From the NCBI RefSeq assembly GCF_000384195.1, contig NZ_KB913034.1, forward strand, positions 980,507-1,044,506: a stretch of 64,000 bases of DNA. Reading direction: 5' to 3'. The notes beneath the pieces were generated by a model. It ran no database searches, was not told where the DNA came from, and saw nothing but the letters and a program-made list of their open reading frames with translations. A program made the translations under genes and the position numbers. This stretch comes from Allobaculum stercoricanis DSM 13633. GTDB lineage: Bacteria; Bacillota_I; Bacilli_A; Erysipelotrichales; Erysipelotrichaceae. The number at the start of each line of letters is the position of its first letter. The stretch's first letter is position 1. Positions 37,603 through 45,738 of the stretch are shown here, in pieces.

Positions 37603-37611
37603 TCAAATTTA

Positions 37612-38400
37612 TTATTCATTTTCATGATTCACTAAATGTTTCTCTTCTTTAGAAGTTGTTTGTTCATCGATCAATATCGCGATCGTTTTATCATCAGTAC
37701 CATCAAGCTTGTCAATGCATTGCAAAAGCCATTGATGTGTATTTTGTGGTGCCGTTTTGTCAAGATGAAATAAGCGATCGATTAATTCTTTATTGCCAGC
37801 TACTTGATGTTGTTCTTGGGAAGTGACATAGATCAACTGATCAAAAACACCATCAGTTGCGGCAATGACAGACCGAACCGGATCTTGCTGATTATCCATC
37901 ACAAAAAATTGCCAAGCAAATTGGTCAGAAATTGGAGAAACACGAGAAGATGTTTTTAGATGTGTAATCATCATGCCAAATCGATCCGATTGACATTGGA
38001 ATAAAATGCCACCATCTCCGGCAATCCCACCAATCAATCTGCCTTGGGCAAATAAAGCAACAATTAATGTCGTTTGACAATCAAATAATGGAATGTTCAC
38101 TTTTTTCAGATTCTCTTGTAAATAGTGTTCGGCAAATACAAAAGCTTCTCGTACGAGTTGTTCAAGTTCTTCTGTTTCCATATTCTCTTGTAATGTCTCT
38201 TCTAAAAACATACTTGCTGCTTGAGAAACCAATTTAGCAGCAATTTCACTATTTGAGAATGTCCAATCTGATTTCAATGAAACACCATCACATAAAACTA
38301 ATCCATGATAACCTTTAACGTCAAAAGTTCGTACGGCATCTTGGTTAGCAACATCATGTTTTTGATGAAGTGTCCCTTGTAAGGAAATCGTTTCAATCAT
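37612..38400 (-). CDS. PP2C-like protein phosphatase, second copy
   Basis: A 262-aa PPM-type protein, distinct from prpC. Recognised by VLCDGVSLKSDW near residue 35, GGIAGDGGI near 123, AATDGVFDQLI near 180 and DGTDDKTIAIL near 235, which match the Asp metal ligands of the family. It lacks a membrane segment. It is a lone gene with no kinase next to it, so its partner is unknown. The C-terminal tail is charged (EEKHLVNHENE). Confidence 0.75.
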   Translation of the reverse strand: MIETISLQGTLHQKHDVANQDAVRTFDVKGYHGLVLCDGVSLKSDWTFSNSEIAAKLVSQAASMFLEETLQENMETEELEQLVREAFVFAEHYLQENLKKVNIPLFDCQTTLIVALFAQGRLIGGIAGDGGILFQCQSDRFGMMITHLKTSSRVSPISDQFAWQFFVMDNQQDPVRSVIAATDGVFDQLIYVTSQEQHQVAGNKELIDRLFHLDKTAPQNTHQWLLQCIDKLDGTDDKTIAILIDEQTTSKEEKHLVNHENE

Positions 38401-38614
38401 CGGCTTTCCCTCTCTACCTTGATCTAGTTTCTATTACGAAAAAAGATATTCAAATTGCTCAATTATGTATATCCAAATCATTTTTCTAATTGTTCTTATT
38501 ATCAACCATTTTTGAAAAAAAGAATAGAAATATGCAATCAATATGACCATATGGTTCAGATATGGTGAATAGATCCCAATTTTAAATAAAAGTTTTTTTC
38601 TTCTTGTTGAAGGC
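38401..38614. other. intergenic upstream of the PP2C gene
   Basis: AT-rich region with the PP2C promoter. A 60-codon minus frame at 38434-38616 has no ribosome site and odd composition, so I do not call it. Nothing else seen. Confidence 0.35.
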
Positions 38615-38658
38615 AAAAAAAAAAAAAAATGGTAATGAACGAAAAGTCATTCATTACC
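38615..38658 (-). terminator. terminator of the small membrane protein cluster
   Basis: GGTAATGA (38631-38638) pairs with TCATTACC (38651-38658). On the minus strand a run of about 14 Ts follows. Confidence 0.9.
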
Positions 38659-38777
38659 AAATCACAACTATGTTAAGTTATTTTATAGTGTCTACTTTAT
38701 AAGGTCACTTTAGAATACTCCTTACCTTTATATAAACTTCTGACATAAACTCGGCAAAATTAATTTATAAATTCATA

Positions 38778-38999
38778 TCAGAAAATAGCTTTTACGGCAT
38801 AATAAAATAATAAAAATGTATTAATTGCAAACGGTATAAATAAATTACTTTTATAAAGAGTTTCTATTATACTCATTCTACCGGAAACTCCAAAACTAAA
38901 TACAAAATCATAAGTTTGTGCAAATAACGCAGCCCCAATAAAGATTAATACATAGATAAAGAAGCAGAATAGTAACCTTTTCTCAAAAGGATTATTCAT
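38778..38999 (-). CDS. small two-span membrane protein, copy B
   Basis: A 73-aa protein of unknown function. It opens MNNPFEKRLLFCFFIYVLIF and has two hydrophobic spans (about 9-27 and 52-70) joined by a polar loop. It is a clear paralogue of the 73-aa protein at 39171-39392: the termini are nearly identical, while the loop (residues 27-45) differs. The ribosome site is weak (GAGAATGC). It is last in a leftward group that ends at a strong terminator. Confidence 0.65.
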   Translation of the reverse strand: MNNPFEKRLLFCFFIYVLIFIGAALFAQTYDFVFSFGVSGRMSIIETLYKSNLFIPFAINTFLLFYYAVKAIF

Positions 39000-39170
39000 A
39001 AAGCATTCTCGTTTCTTAAGATAAAAATCAGGTTAATGAAAAGCAAAATATTATTCTTATATCACTCATCAGCTTGCTTATTTTTATCGATAGTAAAAAT
39101 TTAAATACATTTAATTGTTTATTTAAACATTTAAAAATTGATATTAAGTATTGTTACCAATATTTATCAT

Positions 39171-39392
39171 TCACTTTGTGCGTTTAGCTTTTACTACGTA
39201 GTAAATTAGCAAAAATGTATTGATTGCGAATGGTATAATCAAATTACTTTTATAAAGCGTCCCTATTAAGCTTACATGACCAAAAGTATAATTGATAAAA
39301 GTGCGATCATAGCCAAATAATGATGCTCCGATAAAAATTATCGTATAGATAAAAAAGCAAAATAGCAAGCGCTTCTCGTAAGGATTGTTCAT
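39171..39392 (-). CDS. small two-span membrane protein, copy A
   Basis: A 73-aa paralogue of the preceding small protein: MNNPYEKRLLFCFFIYTIIF, a divergent loop (GYDRTFINYTFGHVS), then LYKSNLIIPFAINTFLL. Two membrane spans. AAGGGGA lies upstream of the ATG. The conserved spans and variable loop would suit an immunity or partner-recognition role, but that is speculation; the family is not recognised. Confidence 0.65.
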   Translation of the reverse strand: MNNPYEKRLLFCFFIYTIIFIGASLFGYDRTFINYTFGHVSLIGTLYKSNLIIPFAINTFLLIYYVVKAKRTK

Positions 39393-39521
39393 AAAGTATC
39401 CCCTTTTTTAGCTTATCACGCTAATAAATGTAAGTGGAATATTCATATACATCGTTCTACTATATGTCAAAGTGCAGAACACATTAAATGATTTTTTATC
39501 TTTTGTCAAAAATATCATTAT

Positions 39522-40094
39522 CTATTTGTAAGTTACGTTAATATATGAATTTAATGTTTGGGTAGAAATATAATCATAAGATCCATAAATACCATTCTGG
39601 TCTTGTAGATAATCTCTCATGTGTTTAACTAAAAAATCTCCATAAATACCTAAACGACTATATTTAGTTGGGTCCGCTGGTATATTTGTATCAACTCCTA
39701 CAGTTTTTGTGAGTTCTAAAGTATAAGTCATTCCATCGAAAACCCCTTGTGTTGATACAGTCACAGAATCCTCTACTCTTATTGTATAAGAATCTGCTTT
39801 TGTCCATACTGGAGTTTTACTATGATATCCTACAAACTTCATATATAAATTTTGTCTTGATACTTCAACAGTAGTGACAAAATCTCCACGATGCTTCACT
39901 TCATTATTTGATGAATTTCTATTTTTCAAATAACATTGATAATCTTCTTGCGTTGAAAAAAAACACATTTCATTTTGGCTTGTCTGTACTGCAATGATTT
40001 GATTAGTTTCATTGGCTTTAATGATTGATGGACCTGGAACTATAAAAGTTACGACCATCATCATGCTAACCAAACACTTTAATGATTTTTTCAT
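39522..40094 (-). CDS. secreted protein of unknown function
   Basis: A 190-aa exported protein. Residues 1-27 are a signal peptide (MKKSLKCLVSMMMVVTF to IIKA). The mature part of about 163 residues is polar with many Thr, Ser and Tyr and probably beta-rich (FVTTVEVSRQNLYMKFVGYH, DSVTVSTQGVFDGMTYTLEL). No known domain is recognised. AAAGGAAA precedes the ATG. It is upstream of two paralogous small membrane proteins on the same strand, so the three may work together. The local AT content is higher than in neighbours. Confidence 0.65.
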   Translation of the reverse strand: MKKSLKCLVSMMMVVTFIVPGPSIIKANETNQIIAVQTSQNEMCFFSTQEDYQCYLKNRNSSNNEVKHRGDFVTTVEVSRQNLYMKFVGYHSKTPVWTKADSYTIRVEDSVTVSTQGVFDGMTYTLELTKTVGVDTNIPADPTKYSRLGIYGDFLVKHMRDYLQDQNGIYGSYDYISTQTLNSYINVTYK

Positions 40095-40487
40095 AGTATT
40101 TTCCTTTCTTTAAATTTGGTTATTTAAATGCTATGTAATTCTAAATATTAGAAAGAAATCAGATTCTTTCTTTTATATATTTCTCATTTCAATCATCCGC
40201 CTCCTATTTCTTTTGATAATTTTTTATTTAATTTAATGATATCCAATTTTATTTCAATATATAAGTCTTATATTATTTTCTTATCTCTGATATAATTATA
40301 AATAGATGTTTTGTTTTCTATATTTCGGTTTAATACACACTCAAATGGATTGTATTCATCCATAACATTACATAAACACAAATTCCGTTTCAAGTCTCCG
40401 AACCCTTCATCATTCTGTTCATTTTTTATAAATTAATTTACATTTATTTTCAACATCTGGAAATTTTTCATTTTATGTTTTTAATTG
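40095..40487. other. intergenic between the secreted protein gene and the lysine riboswitch
   Basis: About 390 very AT-rich bases with divergent promoters. No open frame or RNA motif recognised before the riboswitch promoter. Confidence 0.4.
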
Positions 40488-40516
40488 TTGCTCAAGTATT
40501 CAAACCTTTATACAAT
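40488..40516 (+). promoter_or_regulatory. predicted promoter of the lysA-dapA-dapB transcript
   Basis: TTGCTC (40488-40493), a 17-base spacer, TACAAT (40511-40516), about 20 bases before the riboswitch begins. Confidence 0.65.
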
Positions 40517-40535
40517 TTAGATTATAGATATTTAG

Positions 40536-40692
40536 ATAGAGGTTGCGTTAATGACTAATGGAAAAGAAGTCGGCAGGCATTTGACTTTTCCTTTGAGCAA
40601 AGACGCCGAACAAAATAAGCAGGCATGTTTATTTTGTGGGGTATTAGAGAAGATCTAATGCACTGTCTGCATGATATGTAGGAGAGCTATCG
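40536..40692 (+). promoter_or_regulatory. lysine riboswitch (L box)
   Basis: The conserved L-box landmarks are in order: AGAGGTTGCG at the 5' end, GACGCCGAA, a P3-like stem with AAAATAAGC/GTTTATTTTG, and GGAGAGCTATC at the 3' end. It is followed by a terminator and then lysA, a lysine biosynthesis gene. When lysine binds, the downstream terminator should form and stop transcription. Confidence 0.9.
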
Positions 40693-40710
40693 TTCGAATC
40701 ATCTTAAATT

Positions 40711-40743
40711 CGGCAAGATAGTCCTCTATCTTGCCTATTTTTT
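40711..40743 (+). terminator. riboswitch-controlled terminator before lysA
   Basis: GGCAAGATA (40712-40720) pairs with TATCTTGCC (40727-40735), then a T run. This is the expression platform of the lysine riboswitch. Confidence 0.88.
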
Positions 40744-40758
40744 GGAGGTCAATTATTG

Positions 40759-42072
40759 ATGAAAGATACGCTCAAAATTCAAAACCACGAAATTTATATT
40801 AGCGATACATCAGTTCGAACACTCGCTAGTGAATGTTCAACGCCACTCTATATATATGATCTTCCTGCTCTCAAACAAAGAATGGCGGAATTTAAAGATC
40901 ACTTTGTCAGCAACACATTAAAAACGCATGTAATTTATGCTTCAAAAGCTTTTTCTTGTCTAGCAATGAATCAGCTTGTTAGTCAATTTGGCTTCTCATT
41001 AGATGTTGTTAGTGGTGGTGAATTATATACTGCCTTACAATCAAACTTTGACTTAAGTCGTGTTTATTTCCATGGCAATAATAAATCTGATGATGAATTG
41101 AACATGGCTATTGAACTTGGAGTAGGCACAATTGTTGTTGATAATCTCATGGAAGCAAAGCGTCTAGTTCGATTCTGTGAGAATCCAAAGCACAAAATTC
41201 ATGTATTGCTTCGTGTAAATCCTGGGATCGAAGCGCACACCCATAAATATATTCAAACTGCATTTATCGATTCTAAATTTGGAATTTCGACTTTAAATAC
41301 CGATGAAATCAAAGCAGTCATTGACACAATTCAAACGAATTCCAATTTACAATTCGATGGATTCCATGCTCATATCGGATCACAAATCTTTGAACTCGAT
41401 GCTTTCAAAGCGGAAATTGAGAAAATCTGCCAATTTGTTCAAGAATTTCAAAATCAAACGCAAATTCAAGTGCGCACTTTAGATTTTGGTGGTGGCTTTG
41501 GTGTTCGTTATACCGATGAAGATCAACCTGTTGAAATTGCATTAGTCTGCAAAACAATTGTCAGTGAAGCAGAAAAACAAATTGCTGCTTATGAACTTTC
41601 GGTAGAAGAAATCTGTATCGAACCAGGACGTTCAATCATTGCTGAAGCAGGTTATCAGTTGTATACGATTGGCGATTTAAAACAAACACCCAATCGAAAT
41701 TATATTTTTGTTGATGGCGGCATGACTGACAACATTCGCCCTGTTCTCTATCAAGCAGACTATGATTTTGATATTGCGACAAATGCAGATGCACCAAAAA
41801 CAAAAACAGTCTGCATTGCTGGTAAATGTTGTGAAAGCGGAGATTTACTTGCCGAAAATACGCTCGTCCAACCTTATCAAACAAACGATTTATTACTTGT
41901 GAGCAGTACTGGTGCGTATGGATATTCAATGGCCAGCAATTACAACAAGCTTGCGATTCCAAGTGTTGTTTTTGTTGATCATGGAAAAATCATTCCAATC
42001 ATTAAACGTCAAACGTATCAAGACTTAATCCAAAGAGAAAACCTTATTGATCAAGACCTATTCAGTCTTTAA
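40759..42072 (+). CDS. lysA: diaminopimelate decarboxylase
   Basis: LysA, 437 aa, converts meso-diaminopimelate to lysine with PLP. The PLP lysine is in YASKAFSCLA near residue 58. HAHIGSQIF, DFGGGFGVRY and EPGRSIIAEAG bind the cofactor, and CCESGDLL carries the substrate-side Cys. The start is ATG 40759, with GGAGG upstream; the TTG before it is not needed. First gene behind the lysine riboswitch. Confidence 0.96.
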   Translation: MKDTLKIQNHEIYISDTSVRTLASECSTPLYIYDLPALKQRMAEFKDHFVSNTLKTHVIYASKAFSCLAMNQLVSQFGFSLDVVSGGELYTALQSNFDLSRVYFHGNNKSDDELNMAIELGVGTIVVDNLMEAKRLVRFCENPKHKIHVLLRVNPGIEAHTHKYIQTAFIDSKFGISTLNTDEIKAVIDTIQTNSNLQFDGFHAHIGSQIFELDAFKAEIEKICQFVQEFQNQTQIQVRTLDFGGGFGVRYTDEDQPVEIALVCKTIVSEAEKQIAAYELSVEEICIEPGRSIIAEAGYQLYTIGDLKQTPNRNYIFVDGGMTDNIRPVLYQADYDFDIATNADAPKTKTVCIAGKCCESGDLLAENTLVQPYQTNDLLLVSSTGAYGYSMASNYNKLAIPSVVFVDHGKIIPIIKRQTYQDLIQRENLIDQDLFSL

Positions 42073-42187
42073 CGTTTTTTCGAGAACGATTCAACACAAT
42101 TCAATTCAATTCAATTGAAGCCGATTCAGACTTCATTCCGTCATAAATAAGAAATTGATCAAGAGATCATTGAAAAGGAGATTTGAC

Positions 42188-43075
42188 ATGACGAATTTAC
42201 CAAAAGGTTCAATCGTAGCTTTAATTACCCCATTTCACGAGGATGGAACGATTAACTTTGAAAAACTCAAAGAACTCATTGAATGGCATATTGTTAACAA
42301 AACTGATGGTATTCTAATTTTAGGAACAACGGGTGAATCCCCAACGCTGACTCATGAAGAAGATGACGATGTCGTCGCATGTGCAATCGAATGCGCAAAT
42401 CACCGTATTCCGATCATTGTTGGTGCAGGCTCCAACAGTACCCAGACACAACTAGAAAAATCTTTAAAATACGAAAAAATGGGTGCGGACGGATTATTAT
42501 TGATCTCTCCTTACTACAACAAAGCAAATGACGAAGGGATGATCCGCCATTTTACAACAGTTGCTGATCAAGTCCATATTCCAATTATTCTTTACAATAT
42601 CCCTGGGCGTACGGGATGTACGATTTCTTTAAACGCTTTAAAACAATTATCTAAACACCCAATGATTCAAGGGATTAAAGAAGCGAGTGGCGACATTTCT
42701 TATGCTACAAACGCTGCTACACTTTTAAATGATGATTTTGTCATGTATTCCGGTAACGACGATATCATCGTTCCGATGATGGCTTTAGGTTCAAGTGGTG
42801 TAATCTCTGTTTTAGCGGATGTACTTCCCAAAACAACACATGACATCGTCTTCAATTGCTTAAATGGCAACTACAAAACTGCCCAACAATTGCAATTAGA
42901 CAATTTAGATTTAATTCATGATTTATTTATGGAAGTTAATCCAATCCCAGTGAAAGAAGCTTTAAATATGATGGGCTTTCATGTTGGAAAATATCGACTC
43001 CCTTTATATGAAATGAGTGAAGACCATAAAGCCAAATTAGAAGCCACACTGAAAGCGAGAGGTTTAATTGCATGA
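42188..43075 (+). CDS. dapA: 4-hydroxy-tetrahydrodipicolinate synthase
   Basis: DapA, 295 aa, condenses pyruvate with aspartate semialdehyde. It is a TIM barrel with GTTGESPTL, LYNIPGRTG (catalytic Tyr) and GIKEASGD (Schiff-base Lys). The start is ATG 42188, 8 bases after AAAGGAG; the frame begins earlier but without a site. It follows lysA by 115 bases and overlaps dapB by 4, so it is under the same riboswitch. Confidence 0.96.
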   Translation: MTNLPKGSIVALITPFHEDGTINFEKLKELIEWHIVNKTDGILILGTTGESPTLTHEEDDDVVACAIECANHRIPIIVGAGSNSTQTQLEKSLKYEKMGADGLLLISPYYNKANDEGMIRHFTTVADQVHIPIILYNIPGRTGCTISLNALKQLSKHPMIQGIKEASGDISYATNAATLLNDDFVMYSGNDDIIVPMMALGSSGVISVLADVLPKTTHDIVFNCLNGNYKTAQQLQLDNLDLIHDLFMEVNPIPVKEALNMMGFHVGKYRLPLYEMSEDHKAKLEATLKARGLIA

Positions 43076-43788
43076 ACGTCGTGATCATCGGTAAAGGAAA
43101 AATGGGAACCTTGTTGGAACAAACCGCAATCGCAAATGGGATGAATGTTTTAGGTAAAGCCGACTTATTTGATCCGAGTGCATTAGAAAATTCGCTCGAT
43201 CAAGTCGATGTCATTTTAAATTTCTCCCACCCTGATAACCTCGAATGGCTTTTACAAACCATTTCACATCATTCTATTGCCTTAGTTGAAGGAACAACGG
43301 GATATAGTCAAACTCAAAAAGATATGTTATTTGAATTTTCGAACACCCATCCTGTTTTCTTTAGTGCCAACTATTCTCTAGGCATTGCGATTTTATGCCA
43401 ACTCGCAAAAAAAGTATCTGCTCAATTAAAAGAAGAATGGGATATTGAAGTTGTAGAGACACATCATAATCAAAAAGTAGATGCACCAAGTGGTACTGCT
43501 TTAGCACTCGTAGAAGCACTTGATCCAGAACATGAATTTGAACATGTTTATGGTCGACAAGGATCTGTTGGTAAACGCCAAAAAGAAATTGGAATTCATG
43601 CTTTACGTGGTGGAACAATTCCTGGCAAACATGAAATTCACTTTTTTGGGCAAGATGAAGAACTCACGCTTAGTCATAATGCTCAATCTCGTCAAATCTT
43701 TGTCAATGGTGCCATTCATGCTGCTAAGTTTATGGTTGGAAAACCTAATGGTCTTTATGATATGAATGACCTCGTTTCTTTAAACTAA
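43072..43788 (+). CDS. dapB: 4-hydroxy-tetrahydrodipicolinate reductase
   Basis: DapB, 238 aa, the short form, reduces the DapA product with NAD(P)H. The N-terminal Rossmann motif is IIGKGKMG. The catalytic block is ETHHNQKVDAPSGTAL. VEGTTGYS and HALRGGTIPGKHEIHF are conserved. It overlaps dapA (ATGA). The next steps of the DAP pathway are not in this window. Confidence 0.96.
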   Translation: MNVVIIGKGKMGTLLEQTAIANGMNVLGKADLFDPSALENSLDQVDVILNFSHPDNLEWLLQTISHHSIALVEGTTGYSQTQKDMLFEFSNTHPVFFSANYSLGIAILCQLAKKVSAQLKEEWDIEVVETHHNQKVDAPSGTALALVEALDPEHEFEHVYGRQGSVGKRQKEIGIHALRGGTIPGKHEIHFFGQDEELTLSHNAQSRQIFVNGAIHAAKFMVGKPNGLYDMNDLVSLN

Positions 43789-43800
43789 ACAAAACTAAAC

Positions 43801-43843
43801 AAAGCTATATCGAACCAAACAAAATTCGATATAGCTTTTTTTC
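43801..43843 (+). terminator. terminator of lysA-dapA-dapB
   Basis: AAAGCTATATCGAA (43801-43814) pairs with TTCGATATAGCTTT (43825-43838), followed by Ts. Confidence 0.9.
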
Positions 43844-43887
43844 CGCCTTCATGAATTAACGAGAAATTTTAAATCTTCTTGAACATG

Positions 43888-43930
43888 GAAAAAGGCAGCA
43901 TATTAAGCACTTCTGCCTTCTATGCTGCCT
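43888..43930 (-). terminator. terminator of the rnf operon
   Basis: AGGCAGCATA (43893-43902) pairs with TATGCTGCCT (43921-43930). A T run follows on the minus strand. It lies 40 bases after the mini-rnfB stop, so no further operon gene follows. Confidence 0.85.
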
Positions 43931-43969
43931 CTATTCTCTTGAATTAAATATTTGATTAAATTATTCGGA

Positions 43970-44275
43970 TTAACCTTTTACTTTAATCGTCTGACCATCC
44001 GGTCCTGGTGTAGTTGCAAGGTATTCAATAATTTCAGCTTTTGCATCAGGTTTACATGGTTTGCACTGCCAAGAGCTTGTGTCTCCAGAAACTAATGCAT
44101 CCGCAAAACCAGAACATCCAGGATAACCACATCCACCACAGTTATAACCAGGTAAATGAGAAGTTACATAATCTACACGAGTATCGGGTTCAACATGGAA
44201 AACTTTTGCGGCAATTCCAAGTCCGGCACCCAAAAGAGAACCAAGAACGATCATCATTACAATTGCGCTAAGCAT
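43970..44275 (-). CDS. rnfB: RnfB-like subunit, short form lacking ferredoxin domains
   Basis: A 101-aa protein that matches only the N-terminus of RnfB. It has a membrane span (residues 3-24), then the single Fe-S domain with Cys46, Cys49, Cys54 and Cys71 (NCGGCGYPGC then QCKPC). Usual RnfB proteins continue with two 4Fe-4S ferredoxin modules (about 270-330 aa); here the frame stops and a terminator follows, so it is not an evident frameshift. The start is ATG 44275, matching the RnfB family start (ML-AI), though a TTG at 44293 overlaps the previous stop. Electron entry from ferredoxin must differ or use another protein. Confidence 0.85.
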   Translation of the reverse strand: MLSAIVMMIVLGSLLGAGLGIAAKVFHVEPDTRVDYVTSHLPGYNCGGCGYPGCSGFADALVSGDTSSWQCKPCKPDAKAEIIEYLATTPGPDGQTIKVKG

Positions 44276-44289
44276 CTTCTGCTTTAACC

Positions 44290-44472
44290 TCAACTTTCTT
44301 CTTTAGTGGGATGATTTGGGCAATAAATATCTTTACAGCCCTCACAATCTGCTTTGAGATTTTCACACCCCTCTGGTTTTGGTGTTTTCTTGTTCTTTAA
44401 AAACAAGAAAATATAGATTCCGACTAAAGAGCCGAAAAATAATATAGCAAGAAATAATTGTGCGAAATCCAT
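44290..44472 (-). CDS. small Cys-rich membrane protein between rnfA and rnfB
   Basis: A 60-aa protein with one membrane span (residues 5-25), a basic stop-transfer (KNKK), then a cytoplasmic tail with Cys36-x6-Cys43-x2-Cys46-x4-Cys51, which could hold an Fe-S cluster or metal. The layout resembles FeoB-associated Cys-rich membrane proteins, but it is inside an rnf operon. Its ATG overlaps the rnfA stop and its end overlaps the possible TTG start of rnfB, so it is made with the complex. The role is unknown; a replacement for the missing RnfB clusters is a hypothesis. Confidence 0.75.
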   Translation of the reverse strand: MDFAQLFLAILFFGSLVGIYIFLFLKNKKTPKPEGCENLKADCEGCKDIYCPNHPTKEES

Positions 44473-45050
44473 TAAATGATTCCAGCCAATCCACTAAATG
44501 CCATTGCCATTAATCCAGCTACAATTAATGCGATTGGATTTCCTTTGAAGCATTGTGGAACATCAGCAACTTCAAGACGTTCACGAATGCAAGAGAAAAT
44601 GTAAAGAACAAGGGCAAAACCAAGTGGCGTACCAATTGTATATACCAACATATGCGCAATGTCATATCCATTGGAGATGTTCACTAAGCAAACGTTTAAT
44701 ACAACACAGTTTGTTGTGATCAAAGGCAGATAAACACCAAGTGACTTATATAAAGCAGGTGATGATTTCTTTAAGAACATTTCAGTTAACTGAACTAAAG
44801 ACGCAATAACAAGAATGAATGTTACTAAGTCCATGAATTCAAGGTTCAGTGGAACTAAAACTAAATGGTATAAACCATAAGTAACGATACCTGCCGCAAC
44901 AATAACGAATACGACAGCAACTCCCATACCCAGCGCGCTGGATTTTTTACGGGATACACCCATGAATGGGCAAAGTCCTAAGAACTGGTTGAGGACGGCG
45001 TTATTCAATAATACTGAAGTAATCAGTAAAGTAATGAGTTCACCAATCAT
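44472..45050 (-). CDS. rnfA: Rnf complex subunit RnfA
   Basis: A 192-aa membrane subunit with six spans, of the RnfA/NqrE family. Recognised by NNAVLNQFLGLCPFMGVS near the start and LPLITTNCVVLNVCL in the middle, each carrying a conserved Cys that shares an intramembrane Fe-S cluster with RnfE in studied Rnf/Nqr structures. One-base overlap with rnfE. Confidence 0.95.
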   Translation of the reverse strand: MIGELITLLITSVLLNNAVLNQFLGLCPFMGVSRKKSSALGMGVAVVFVIVAAGIVTYGLYHLVLVPLNLEFMDLVTFILVIASLVQLTEMFLKKSSPALYKSLGVYLPLITTNCVVLNVCLVNISNGYDIAHMLVYTIGTPLGFALVLYIFSCIRERLEVADVPQCFKGNPIALIVAGLMAMAFSGLAGII

Positions 45051-45727
45051 TATTTAGCGGCCTCCTGACTATTGGCTGCTGCTTTTGCTGCAGCTTCTTT
45101 CTTTTGTACATGAAGTTTATAAGCAGTCAATCCGGCAGCTAAACATGCAAATGTCATGAACGCTCCAAGAGGAGAGCTGAACATGGAGATTGTGAAGTCT
45201 TCAGGAATTAAACGTAAAGAGAATAATACCTGTGCTTCGTTAAATGGGTTAGTCATCGATAAAACACCTGTAGACAGAAGTTGACGGATAACGGACATGG
45301 ATAATACCGCAAGTAAATATCCAAGACCCATACCTACACCATCTAATGCGGAATCTAAAACACCGTTTTTAGAAGCAAATGCTTCAGCACGACCGAGGAT
45401 GATGCAGTTTACAACGATTAATGGAATAAATACACCCAAAGAGGAATCTAATGCAGGTGCATAAGCCTGAATTAACATTTGGATGATTTTAACTAATGTA
45501 GCGATGATTACGATATAAACAGGAATACGAATTTCATCGGGTACTAATTTGCGGATTGCTGAAATGATCATGTTCGATAAGATCAAAACGAAAATAACCG
45601 CAACGCCCATACCAATAGCGTTATTGATTGAAGTAGTGATGGCTAATGTAGAACATAAACCAAGATACAGTCCGAAAACAGGGTTATCCTTGATCAGACC
45701 GTTTTTAAAGTTTTGCATTCGGTTCAT
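45050..45727 (-). CDS. rnfE: Rnf complex subunit RnfE
   Basis: A 225-aa membrane subunit, paralogous to RnfA and of the RnfE/NqrD family. NPVFGLYLGLCSTLA and PLIVVNCIILGRAEAFA carry the conserved Cys residues. The start is ATG 45727 with GGAGGATCC upstream; the longer frame would overlap rnfG. The C-terminus is charged and Ala-rich. Confidence 0.94.
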   Translation of the reverse strand: MNRMQNFKNGLIKDNPVFGLYLGLCSTLAITTSINNAIGMGVAVIFVLILSNMIISAIRKLVPDEIRIPVYIVIIATLVKIIQMLIQAYAPALDSSLGVFIPLIVVNCIILGRAEAFASKNGVLDSALDGVGMGLGYLLAVLSMSVIRQLLSTGVLSMTNPFNEAQVLFSLRLIPEDFTISMFSSPLGAFMTFACLAAGLTAYKLHVQKKEAAAKAAANSQEAAK

Positions 45728-45738
45728 CGTGGATCCTC

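Noticed and set aside
38434..38616. Minus frame of 60 codons upstream of the PP2C gene
   Set aside because: No ribosome site, and it overlaps the promoter region and the A-run of a terminator.
42090..42120. Short AATTC tandem repeat between lysA and dapA
   Set aside because: Only three or four units of five bases; too short to call a meaningful repeat or CRISPR.
43860..43970. A frameshift hiding the rest of rnfB
   Set aside because: Only about 40 bases separate the stop from a strong terminator, and no ferredoxin-like CxxCxxC pattern is seen in any frame there.
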